Part shown: piece by piece, positions 43,217-50,376 of the stretch
How the letters are laid out: each line of letters starts with the position of its first letter
How positions within the stretch are numbered: the first letter of the stretch is position 1
Source: Duganella zoogloeoides
GTDB taxonomy: Bacteria; Pseudomonadota; Gammaproteobacteria; Burkholderiales; Burkholderiaceae_D
Length of the DNA stretch: 64,000 nucleotides
Direction of reading: 5' to 3'
NCBI RefSeq assembly: GCF_034479515.1
Contig: NZ_CP140152.1
Location: 2,976,001-3,040,000, forward strand
Translations under genes and position numbers: made by a program
The notes under the pieces: model-generated
The model's input: the letters and a program-made list of their open reading frames with translations, nothing else
The model's database searches: none
Told to the model about the DNA's origin: nothing

Positions 43217-43839
43217 CCATCACCAACCGGCACACCCATTTCCAGCAGCTCTACACCCAGGACGCCGATCCGTGGAAAGTGCGCCAGCGCTGGTACGAAC
43301 AACGCAAACGCAGCCTGCTGATGGCGTGCCTGCCGCTACAACGCTACCGGCGCGCGTTCGAGCCGGCCTGCGGCAATGGTGAACTGACCGCCGCCTTGGC
43401 CCATCGCGCCGAATACGTGCTGGCCACGGATCTCTCGCCCGAGGCAGTTAGACTGACGCAGCAGCGCATCCACAAGGAGCATCCGAGCGACGCATCGCGC
43501 GTGACGGTGCGCCAGCAGATCGTGCCGCAGGACTGGCCCGAGGACAGTACCTTCGACCTGATCGTCATCAGCGAAATGGCCTATTACCTGCCCGAGCACG
43601 AAGTGGTCAATCTGCGCGATCGCTGCATGGCGTCGCTGGCCGACAACGGCACGCTGGTGCTGTGCCACTGGCGCTGGCCATTTGCCGACCGCCAGATGGA
43701 CAGCGCCGACATCCACGCCCGCTTCGACGGCACGCCGGGCATGCACCGCCTGATGCAGCACAGCGAGGCCGACTTCCTGCTCGACATCTGGTCGCGCAAT
43801 CCGTCGTCCATCGCGCAGCTGGAGGGCCTGGTGCCATGA
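43213..43839 (+). CDS. SAM-dependent methyltransferase, NodS-like
   Basis: This 208-residue class I methyltransferase resembles NodS, the N-methyltransferase of rhizobial Nod-factor synthesis. Evidence is the N-terminal block HFQQLYTQDADPWKVRQRWY and EQRKRSLLMACLP, the SAM-binding EPACGNGELTAALA, ATDLSPEAV, and the ISEMAYYLP motif. NodS acts on a deacetylated amino sugar, which fits a deacetylase directly upstream. Both ends overlap the neighbours by four bases (ATGA), a sign of strict coupling. The methyl acceptor is unknown. The protein has no signal peptide or membrane segment. Confidence 0.88.
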   Translation: MTITNRHTHFQQLYTQDADPWKVRQRWYEQRKRSLLMACLPLQRYRRAFEPACGNGELTAALAHRAEYVLATDLSPEAVRLTQQRIHKEHPSDASRVTVRQQIVPQDWPEDSTFDLIVISEMAYYLPEHEVVNLRDRCMASLADNGTLVLCHWRWPFADRQMDSADIHARFDGTPGMHRLMQHSEADFLLDIWSRNPSSIAQLEGLVP

Positions 43840-44549
43840 TCGGCATCGTCATCCCGGCCCACAACGAAGAACGCTATCTTGACGGCTGCCTGAACGCCAT
43901 CCGGCTCGCTTGCGGTCATCCCGAACTGCGCGGCGAATCGGTCAACGTGGTGGTGGTGCTCGACCATTGCGGCGACGGTTCGCGCGCGATCGCCCTCGCC
44001 CATACCCACGCCCTGCAAGGCGCGGGCTACCGGGTGGAAGCAATCGAGGTCGATGCCCGCAATGTTGGCGCCGCCCGTGCCGCCGGCGCCGAACGCCTGC
44101 TGGCGCACGGCGCGCGCTGGCTGGCCTTTACCGATGCCGACACCCGCGTGGCGCCCGACTGGCTGGCGGCGCAACTGCGCCTCGGTGTGGACGTCGTGTG
44201 CGGCACCGTCTCCGTCGATGACTGGGCGGCACACCATGAAGAACCGGCCCTGCTGCGCCAGCATTTCGAGCTGACTTACACCGACAGCGACGGCCATCGC
44301 CACATCCACGGCGCCAACCTGGGCGTGTGCGCCAAGGCCTATCGCTGCGTGGGTGGCTTCGCGCCGCTGGCATGCAGCGAAGACGTCGCGCTGGTCGAAG
44401 CATTGGAGCACTGCGGCGCCAGCATCGCCTGGAGCGCGGCGCCGCGCGTGACCACCAGCGCCCGCTGCGATGCGCGGGCGCGCGGCGGTTTCGGCGATAC
44501 GCTGATCCAGTATGCGGCGGCGGCATTGCTGCCACCGGTACTGCTTTAA
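43836..44549 (+). CDS. family 2 glycosyltransferase of the four-gene cassette
   Basis: This 237-residue GT2 glycosyltransferase opens with IGIVIPAHNEERYLDGCL. It has the DxD-type metal site FTDADTRVAPDW and the acceptor-side HIHGANLGVCAKAY and CSEDVALVEAL blocks. The usual GT2 fold is complete, but there is no membrane segment, so it may act on a soluble or lipid-linked acceptor at the membrane face. It starts at an ATGA overlap with the methyltransferase gene and converges with a small gene on the other strand. The donor sugar is unknown; N-acetylglucosamine would suit the cassette. Confidence 0.9.
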   Translation: MIGIVIPAHNEERYLDGCLNAIRLACGHPELRGESVNVVVVLDHCGDGSRAIALAHTHALQGAGYRVEAIEVDARNVGAARAAGAERLLAHGARWLAFTDADTRVAPDWLAAQLRLGVDVVCGTVSVDDWAAHHEEPALLRQHFELTYTDSDGHRHIHGANLGVCAKAYRCVGGFAPLACSEDVALVEALEHCGASIAWSAAPRVTTSARCDARARGGFGDTLIQYAAAALLPPVLL

Positions 44550-44746
44550 GCGGCATCCTTGCGGCGCGGCGCCACGCGCTGCTGCGCTTGCGGCGCGCGC
44601 AGCACCTTGTAGGCGATAAAGCGCGGAATGCCGCGGCTCATCGCATATTCTGCGGCGGGATCAATGCCCATCGCGGGGAGCAACTGCTTGGCCTCTTCAA
44701 TGATGGCGGCGGTGGCGGTAGGTTTGCGGCGGTCTGAAAGTGGCAT
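44546..44746 (-). CDS. small basic hypothetical protein (66 aa)
   Basis: This 66-residue basic protein has no recognised domain. Its central part (SDRRKPTATAAIIEEAKQLL, then PAMGIDPAAEYAMSRGIPRF) looks helical, and it ends with an Arg/Lys-rich tail (RVAPRRKDAA). It converges with the glycosyltransferase gene and overlaps it by four bases. Coding is supported by composition and an ordinary start region (GAG before the ATG), not by homology I can name. It could be a small nucleic-acid-binding protein, but that is only a guess. Confidence 0.5.
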   Translation of the reverse strand: MPLSDRRKPTATAAIIEEAKQLLPAMGIDPAAEYAMSRGIPRFIAYKVLRAPQAQQRVAPRRKDAA

Positions 44747-44833
44747 GGTGAACTCGCGGTTGCATAAAGTTACAATTTACGCCGCTGGCCTGGCGCCGAC
44801 TGTACGCCTCCTCACCCACGCTTCCAACCAGAA

Positions 44834-45751
44834 CTATTTTTGACGGTACTGCGCCCGGAATGCACCCGGCAACATCGCCGCCTCGCGCTGGAAGAACTTG
44901 GTGAAATTGGTCGGTTCATCGAAACCCACGTGGCCACCCACCACCGCCACCGGCAGCGCGGTGTGGGCCAGCAGGCGCTTGGCCTCGAGCATGATGCGCT
45001 CGACGATCATGACCTTGGCGGTGCGGCCGGCGGCGGCCAGCACGGCGCGGTTGAGGGTCTTGTCGGAGCAGCCCAGCGCCGCCGCGTAATCCTGCACCTG
45101 GTGCCAGTGGCGAAAACGCTGGTCGAGCAGTTGCTGGAAGCGCCGGTGGCGCTGCCGCTCGACCGCGCGCACCGGATGGTCGGCGTTGGCCGCCTCGCGC
45201 TCGCCCCAGGCCATCGCCAGCCGTATCAGCAGCGCGTGCAACTGGTGGCGCAGCAAGGCGTGCAGGTCGCCGCGCTGGGCCGGCAGTTGTGTATCGCGGT
45301 GCAGCTGGCCGATGGCCTCGGCTACCAGTTGCTGCATGGCGGCGTCGAGCTGCATGGGCTGACCGCGCCAGGCCAGTTCCGACCCACCGCTGAGGCTATC
45401 CGGTGCAGCGCTGGAAGGCAGCAGGAAGTCGGACTGGAACAGCACCAGCCAGCCGTCCCAGGCGCCGTCCACTTCGAATTGCTGGGCCTGGCCCGGCCGG
45501 GCCATCAATACCGTGCCCGCTACGCAGGCGACCGGTTCGAAATCGACGGTGTGCGTGCAGCGCCCGGAGGTGAGCAACATCAGCTGGTTGAATTCGATGC
45601 GGTGTGCGCGGCGAAAGTGCTCTGCCTTTTGGCGGGGCCACAGCTCCGACACACGGAAGACCTCGATGTCCAGATTATATTGTTCGGGCGGCTGGTAATT
45701 CACCCGCTCCATCACCTCCACCGACTTCGGCCCGGCCATCGCATGTCCCAT
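44834..45751 (-). CDS. AraC-family transcriptional regulator
   Basis: This is a DNA-binding regulator with an N-terminal cupin-like AraC binding domain (FNQLMLLTSGRCTHTVDFEP, FEVDGAWDGWLVLFQSDFL). Two C-terminal helix-turn-helix motifs follow (DYAAALGCSDKTLNRAVLAA, then VGGHVGFDEPTNFTKFFQRE). It is divergent from the flavodoxin-like gene at 45847 and probably controls it. The start is not certain: the ATG at 45751 gives 305 residues; ATGs at 45760 and 45712 are alternatives, none with an ideal ribosome-binding site. The inducer is unknown; a quinone or oxidised aromatic would fit the divergent gene. Confidence 0.88.
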   Translation of the reverse strand: MGHAMAGPKSVEVMERVNYQPPEQYNLDIEVFRVSELWPRQKAEHFRRAHRIEFNQLMLLTSGRCTHTVDFEPVACVAGTVLMARPGQAQQFEVDGAWDGWLVLFQSDFLLPSSAAPDSLSGGSELAWRGQPMQLDAAMQQLVAEAIGQLHRDTQLPAQRGDLHALLRHQLHALLIRLAMAWGEREAANADHPVRAVERQRHRRFQQLLDQRFRHWHQVQDYAAALGCSDKTLNRAVLAAAGRTAKVMIVERIMLEAKRLLAHTALPVAVVGGHVGFDEPTNFTKFFQREAAMLPGAFRAQYRQK

Positions 45752-45846
45752 ATTGATCATTACTGGTACGGATTCTACCGTGAGTTGCGGCGCCAGTTCG
45801 CCTATAGTCGGCAGGCACACATCACCCACTCAAAACAGGACAAATC

Positions 45847-46404
45847 ATGAGCAAGGTTGTTATCGTCTTCCATTCCGGCTACGGCCACACCCAGCGCGTT
45901 GCCGAGTATGTCGCCGAAGGCGCGGGCGCCGGCGCCGAGCTGCTGCAAATCAGCGCCGACGGCGAACTGCCCGAAGGCGGCTGGGACCAGCTGGCTGCTG
46001 CCGACGCCATCATTTTCGGCACCCCGACCTACATGGGCAGCCCGAGCTGGCAGTTCAAGAAATTCGCCGACGCGACGTCGAAGGTATGGTTTACGCGCGG
46101 CTGGCAGGACAAGGTCTTCGGCGGCTTCTCCAACAGCGCCAGCTTCAATGGCGACAAGGCTGTCTCGCTGATCGCCCTGCAAACCCTGGCCTCGCAACAC
46201 GGCGGCATCTGGGTCAGCCTCGGCATCCCGCCCGCCAACACCAAGGCCGCGCAACGCACCGACCTGAACAACCTGGGCGGCTCGGTCGGCGTGCTGGTGC
46301 AATCGCCATCGGATGCGAGCGTCGATGAAATTCCGCAGGGCGACCTCGATACGGCCAAGGCGTATGGCAAGCGCGTGGCGGAGATTGCTGGCCGGTTGGC
46401 TTAA
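45847..46404 (+). CDS. flavodoxin-like NAD(P)H:quinone oxidoreductase (WrbA-like)
   Basis: This 185-residue flavodoxin-fold protein carries the FMN-binding loop FHSGYGHTQRVAEYV near the N-terminus and the second flavin segment FGTPTYMGSPSWQFKKF. QDKVFGGFSNSAS follows in the region conserved in WrbA-like quinone reductases. The size is close to WrbA (198 residues). It would reduce quinones by two electrons and limit oxidative stress. A WrbA-like multimer is expected. It is divergent from an AraC regulator, which suggests inducible expression, and a strong hairpin follows it. Confidence 0.88.
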   Translation: MSKVVIVFHSGYGHTQRVAEYVAEGAGAGAELLQISADGELPEGGWDQLAAADAIIFGTPTYMGSPSWQFKKFADATSKVWFTRGWQDKVFGGFSNSASFNGDKAVSLIALQTLASQHGGIWVSLGIPPANTKAAQRTDLNNLGGSVGVLVQSPSDASVDEIPQGDLDTAKAYGKRVAEIAGRLA

Positions 46405-46418
46405 CGCCAGGTGCGAGA

Positions 46419-46447
46419 CCCCGGCGCCGGTTGGATTGGCGCCGGGG
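46419..46447. other. GC-rich hairpin between convergent genes
   Basis: The 10-base arms CCCCGGCGCC and GGCGCCGGGG are perfect complements around a nine-base loop. No T-run follows on either strand, so it is at best a Rho-assisted or weak terminator for the flavodoxin-like gene and for the toxin gene coming from the other side. Confidence 0.5.
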
Positions 46448-46453
46448 CCACAG

Positions 46454-46732
46454 TTATCGCTGCTCCCTCGTGTGCCACAATCTGAGCACGAAAACCGTCG
46501 TTCCCTTGATTTCGTACCTCATCTCGTACTGACCGACAAGGATGCGGCGGACCTCTGCTGGTGCGAATTCATCCAGCTTTTCGCCGATACGCGGATTTGC
46601 CGCAAGCCCTGACGGCGTACTCACCAATGACTTGACAACGCGTGCCGCAGCAGGCCTGTTCACTGCGGCCAGAAACTCGTGCAAACGCGCCAGATCGGAC
46701 AGCGCCTTGCTGGTCCACTGCACGCGCATCAT
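46454..46732 (-). CDS. ParE/RelE-family toxin
   Basis: This 92-residue protein has the RelE/ParE fold pattern: VQWTSKALSDLARLHEFL at the N-terminus, then VRRILVGQYEMRYEI and VFVLRLWHTRE at the C-terminus. The ending is typical of ParE-like toxins that act on DNA gyrase, although RelE-type mRNA cleavage cannot be excluded from sequence. The start ATG overlaps the antitoxin stop (ATGA), the classic order of antitoxin before toxin. It has intact core residues and no sign of decay, so it is probably active. Confidence 0.87.
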   Translation of the reverse strand: MMRVQWTSKALSDLARLHEFLAAVNRPAAARVVKSLVSTPSGLAANPRIGEKLDEFAPAEVRRILVGQYEMRYEIKGTTVFVLRLWHTREQR

Positions 46733-47001
46733 CGCACGGAGGGTACGGGTAGCGGGGTGTCACTCTCGAGACTTTCAGCCCAGGCCAGCACCGCTTGATG
46801 ATCGATGACATTGCCGGCTTGAACGTCCGCCATTGCCTCGCGCGTCAGCCGGCTGCGCTCTTCCTCCTGATCGACCCACGCACTGAGCGCCTGCTTGACC
46901 ACCCAACCACGAGAACGCTCGAGCCGCGCTGCCAACATGTCAACCTTGTCGGCCAACGGCAAGGGTACATGAGTCGTCAATACTTTGGTTTCGGTTACCA
47001 T
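46729..47001 (-). CDS. ribbon-helix-helix (CopG/ParD-like) antitoxin
   Basis: This 90-residue protein begins with a ribbon-helix-helix DNA-binding domain (TTHVPLPLADKVDMLAARLE, then RSRGWVVKQALSAWVDQEEE). An acidic helical tail follows that should wrap the toxin. It overlaps the toxin start by four bases. A GAGG ribosome-binding site lies at good spacing before the ATG. Antitoxins of this kind repress their own operon by binding repeated sites upstream; tandem 10-bp repeats are present at 47069-47108. Confidence 0.87.
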   Translation of the reverse strand: MVTETKVLTTHVPLPLADKVDMLAARLERSRGWVVKQALSAWVDQEEERSRLTREAMADVQAGNVIDHQAVLAWAESLESDTPLPVPSVR

Positions 47002-47034
47002 GGAAGATACCTCGGGATGGATAGCAACGGGCCC

Positions 47035-47063
47035 ATGATCCCATGGCGAAGTTTCAGAGTCAA
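47035..47063 (-). promoter_or_regulatory. predicted promoter of the toxin-antitoxin operon
   Basis: On the minus strand TTGACT (47063-47058) and GATCAT (47040-47035) are 17 bases apart. The -35 box matches the consensus at 5 of 6 positions and the -10 box at 4 of 6. The antitoxin ATG is about 30 bases downstream. The 10-bp repeats begin five bases upstream of the -35 box. Confidence 0.5.
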
Positions 47064-47068
47064 TCAGC

Positions 47069-47108
47069 CTTGATCAAACTTAATCAAACTTAATCAAGCT
47101 TAATCAAA
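47069..47108. repeat. four tandem 10-bp repeats upstream of the toxin-antitoxin operon
   Basis: CTTGATCAAA, CTTAATCAAA, CTTAATCAAG and CTTAATCAAA follow one another without a gap. The 10-bp period equals about one helical turn, so all copies face the same side of the DNA. The units are AT-rich compared with the surrounding sequence. The stop codon of the next gene (47104-47106) lies within the last unit. Confidence 0.85.
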
Positions 47109-47385
47109 CCGCAGCACCCCTCAACGACCACCGCCGCGATGTATTCCCCACCCTCGGCCCCACTTCGCGGTCCCCTGCCCTGACCGCCCCCTCGAACACC
47201 ACCCGCTCGATCAGTTCGCGGTCCGCGCCCACGGTTTTCAGGTATTCGATGGCGGCGATGACGCCTACCTGCTGGCGCAGCGCGACGGCCTTGCGCACGT
47301 CGTTTTCCAGGCTGTGCTCTGCTGGTGGCAAAACACCGGCCGGCTGGCGGCGGTCGATGGTTGGGTCGGCTAAGGCTTCTGTCAT
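47104..47385 (-). CDS. hypothetical protein (93 aa) downstream of the cyclase gene region
   Basis: This 93-residue protein has no family that I recognise. Its middle is helical and charged (ENDVRKAVALRQQVGVIAAI, then EYLKTVGADRELIERVVFEG). A basic C-terminal tail follows (GPRVGNTSRRWSLRGAAV). The AGGAG ribosome-binding site before the ATG at 47385 is strong. It lies 14 bp after the siaD-like cyclase gene and probably shares its transcript. The tail may bind nucleic acid, but that is a guess from charge only. Confidence 0.65.
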   Translation of the reverse strand: MTEALADPTIDRRQPAGVLPPAEHSLENDVRKAVALRQQVGVIAAIEYLKTVGADRELIERVVFEGAVRAGDREVGPRVGNTSRRWSLRGAAV

Positions 47386-47399
47386 GCTGTTCTCCTGAT

Positions 47400-48130
<731 letters not shown>

Positions 48131-48134
<4 letters not shown>

Positions 48135-48511
48135 ATCGGCCGGTCGGTGAAATGCAGCGCGGCGAAATCGTCGCGCAATTCTTCGCCGAATTCCATGATG
48201 GTATCGTCCTCTTCGTCCCGGTACCAGTTGAGCAGCACGTCATTGCCGGCCAGGGCGGCATCGTTCAGCGCCTCGAACAGCGCGAACAGCATCTTGGTCG
48301 ATGAGCTGTTGAAGTACGCCAGCGAGACGTGGACCGTGATGGTCTGTTCACGGCAGTCTTCCAGGTAGCGGCGCAGGCGCTCGATCACCGGGCCATAAAA
48401 GGCGGCGGCGTTTTCCGGGTACGACTCGCCCTTGAGCGAAAGCGTGTGCTCGGGGAAGCGGAAATCCACTTCGGGCGAGGTGGGAGTTGCTGCGATAAAT
48501 AAGGCGTCCAT
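48131..48511 (-). CDS. siaC: SiaC-like phospho-switch protein (DUF1987)
   Basis: This 126-residue protein matches SiaC: the core LKGESYPENAAAFYGPVIER, then LAYFNSSSTKMLFALFEAL. In Pseudomonas aeruginosa SiaC is phosphorylated on a threonine of an NTSS motif by SiaB and dephosphorylated by SiaA, and only the dephosphorylated form activates SiaD. Here the equivalent site reads NSSS with Ser69, so serine would be the phospho-acceptor. The gene overlaps siaD by four bases and lies five bases after siaB. The role is taken from family knowledge. Confidence 0.9.
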
Positions 48512-48516
48512 GGCGG

Positions 48517-49074
48517 TCAGATGATGGCTTTGATGCAGAAAATGGTGGTGTCCGGCTCGTTCGGTGACGGCGCAAACTCGAATTCCAGCGGCTCGCTCGC
48601 TTCGCGCGCCATGGTCAAGAACCCCAGCCCGGCGCCCTTGCTGTCGGCCGGCACTTCGGCGCGCAGCGCCTGCTTATAGGCGGCCTTGATTTCATCGACG
48701 GTCATGGTACGCAGTCCTTCCAGGCGGCTGCGCAGTCCCGGCACGCGGTCGGTGGATACCGGATTGGCGCACAGCAGGAAGAAATGCTCGCCGCTGGTGC
48801 CGATGCAGAACGAGCCGCGCCGCATCTGTGCGTCGCGCTGGTCGGCCGGCGTGAGCGCCTCGGACGAATAGTGCATGATGTTTTGCGACATCTCGACAAA
48901 CGCCGAGAAGATGCGGCGCCGCGTGGGACCGGCCGCGCCCGCGCTGTCCATGCGCGCGCGGATGGTTTCGGAGATGGCGGCCACCACCGGCTGCGAAAAA
49001 TAGCCGGCATAAAAGAAAATGACCTGGCGCTTTTGCGCCACTTGCCATAGTTCGTCGAATTCCTCGTACAACAC
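48517..49074 (-). CDS. siaB: SiaB-like kinase (DUF6272)
   Basis: This 185-residue protein resembles SiaB, an atypical kinase with a GHKL-like fold that phosphorylates SiaC. Visible blocks are VIFFYAGYFSQPVVAAISET, FVEMSQNIMHYSSE, which holds the N-box-type Asn, and DSKGAGLGFLTMAREASEPL, which is the glycine-rich ATP lid. The start is a GTG at 49074 with a strong AAGGAG site; no ATG is in a suitable place. It lies 11 bp after siaA. The open frame continues upstream in a frame that is not coding. Confidence 0.85.
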   Translation of the reverse strand: MLYEEFDELWQVAQKRQVIFFYAGYFSQPVVAAISETIRARMDSAGAAGPTRRRIFSAFVEMSQNIMHYSSEALTPADQRDAQMRRGSFCIGTSGEHFFLLCANPVSTDRVPGLRSRLEGLRTMTVDEIKAAYKQALRAEVPADSKGAGLGFLTMAREASEPLEFEFAPSPNEPDTTIFCIKAII

Positions 49075-49085
49075 GGTGCTACTCC

Positions 49086-50306
49086 TTAGGGACGGCAACA
49101 AAAGAAAGTGAGGTCGTCGCGGCGCGGCTGTGGCCCTTGCCACGCCGCCAGCGCCTCGAGCACGCCGCCGGACAGCGCCGGGGCGCTGGCGTCGGCGTTT
49201 TCGGACAGCAGTTCGCGCACGCGGCGCTTGCCGAAGGCGATCGATTTCGGCCCGCCGATCTGGTCGATCAGGCCGTCGGTGGTGACAAACAGCAGCGTAC
49301 CCGGCGTCAGCTCCACCACGTGGGTCGGCCACTGCTGGGCGGGATCGGTATCGACATAACCGAGGCCGGCGCGCTCGCCTTCGACCACCAGCAACGATTC
49401 GCCCGGGGCCAGCAGGTGCAGTGCGATGCGGGCGCCGGCGAAATACAGGCGCCGGGTACGCGGTTCGAACCACAGGAAGGCGGCATCGAGGCCGTCGTCC
49501 GATTCGGCGACGGCGCGCTGCTCGGTGGTCTGGCCCAGCAGCGCCTTGATGCCGCCGCTGACCTCCTGCAGCAGCCGGCCCGGTGTGCGCGGTCCCACGC
49601 GCAGCAGGGCGCCGCTGAGCACCTGCGAGGCGATCAGCGTCATGAAGGCGCCCGGCACGCCGTGGCCGGTGCAATCGCCCAGCGCCACGAACCAGCCGTC
49701 GTCGTGTTGCTCGACCAGGTAAAAATCGCCGCCGACCAGGTCGCGCGGCTGCCATTCGAGGTGGGCGTCGGCGAGTTTGGCCAGTGCGTCGCGCGACGGT
49801 TTCAGGACCGCGCGCTGGATCACGCTGGCGTACTCGATGCTGTGCATGATCTGGCGGTTGCGCTCGGCCTGCATATTGGCCACCACGTTCATCAGTTGCA
49901 GGCCGAAGCCCACGCCGGCCAGTTCGCCTTCGCGGGTGATGATGAAGCCGTCGGCCAGCGCTTTTTCGCCGGAAGCGACGGCGCGGAAGGTCAGGTCTTC
50001 GATGCTGACATCGCATTCGACGATCAGCGGTTCCTTGTCCATGAAGGCGATGCAGCTCTTCTTGCCGTACAGTTCCTGGTAGAACGGCTTGGACATTTGC
50101 GACATGAAGATGTTGCGGCTGATCAGGCCGATCGGGCGGCCGCCGTCCAGCACGGGCAAACTCATCAGATCGCGGCGCTCGGTGAACAGCGCGTGCACAT
50201 CGGCGTTGCACGCTTCTGCCGCGATGGCTACCGACTCGCGGCACAGATCGGCCGCAGTCGACTGGCGGTAACGCGGCAAATGCTGGCGGGAGGCGTCGAA
50301 TTCCAC
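49086..50306 (-). CDS. siaA: SiaA-like PP2C phosphatase with N-terminal CBS-type domain
   Basis: This 406-residue soluble protein ends with a SpoIIE-type PP2C phosphatase domain (LVGGDFYLVEQ, FVALGDCTGHGVPGAFMTLI, LFVTTDGLIDQIGG, and RRDDLTFFCCRP at the end). The N-terminal half is unlike Pseudomonas SiaA, which has a periplasmic sensor and HAMP. Here residues about 15-150 look like a CBS pair (ALFTERRDLMSLPVLDGGRP, IGLISRNIFM). It would dephosphorylate the SiaC-like protein to turn the cyclase on. The start is a GTG (50306) and is not certain. Input may be an intracellular nucleotide instead of an extracellular ligand. Confidence 0.87.
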   Translation of the reverse strand: MEFDASRQHLPRYRQSTAADLCRESVAIAAEACNADVHALFTERRDLMSLPVLDGGRPIGLISRNIFMSQMSKPFYQELYGKKSCIAFMDKEPLIVECDVSIEDLTFRAVASGEKALADGFIITREGELAGVGFGLQLMNVVANMQAERNRQIMHSIEYASVIQRAVLKPSRDALAKLADAHLEWQPRDLVGGDFYLVEQHDDGWFVALGDCTGHGVPGAFMTLIASQVLSGALLRVGPRTPGRLLQEVSGGIKALLGQTTEQRAVAESDDGLDAAFLWFEPRTRRLYFAGARIALHLLAPGESLLVVEGERAGLGYVDTDPAQQWPTHVVELTPGTLLFVTTDGLIDQIGGPKSIAFGKRRVRELLSENADASAPALSGGVLEALAAWQGPQPRRDDLTFFCCRP

Positions 50307-50345
50307 AGTTCACCCAATCAAATAAAAATGCATACTAGCAATTCA

Positions 50346-50363
50346 ATATGACCTCGATATGAC
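50346..50363. repeat. direct repeat upstream of the siaA-like gene
   Basis: ATATGAC occurs at 50346-50352 and again at 50357-50363, 11 bp apart, about one helical turn. It lies about 45 bp upstream of the siaA start. It could bind a regulator. No clear -35/-10 pair was found beside it. Confidence 0.45.
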
Positions 50364-50376
50364 ATTACCGTGACCA

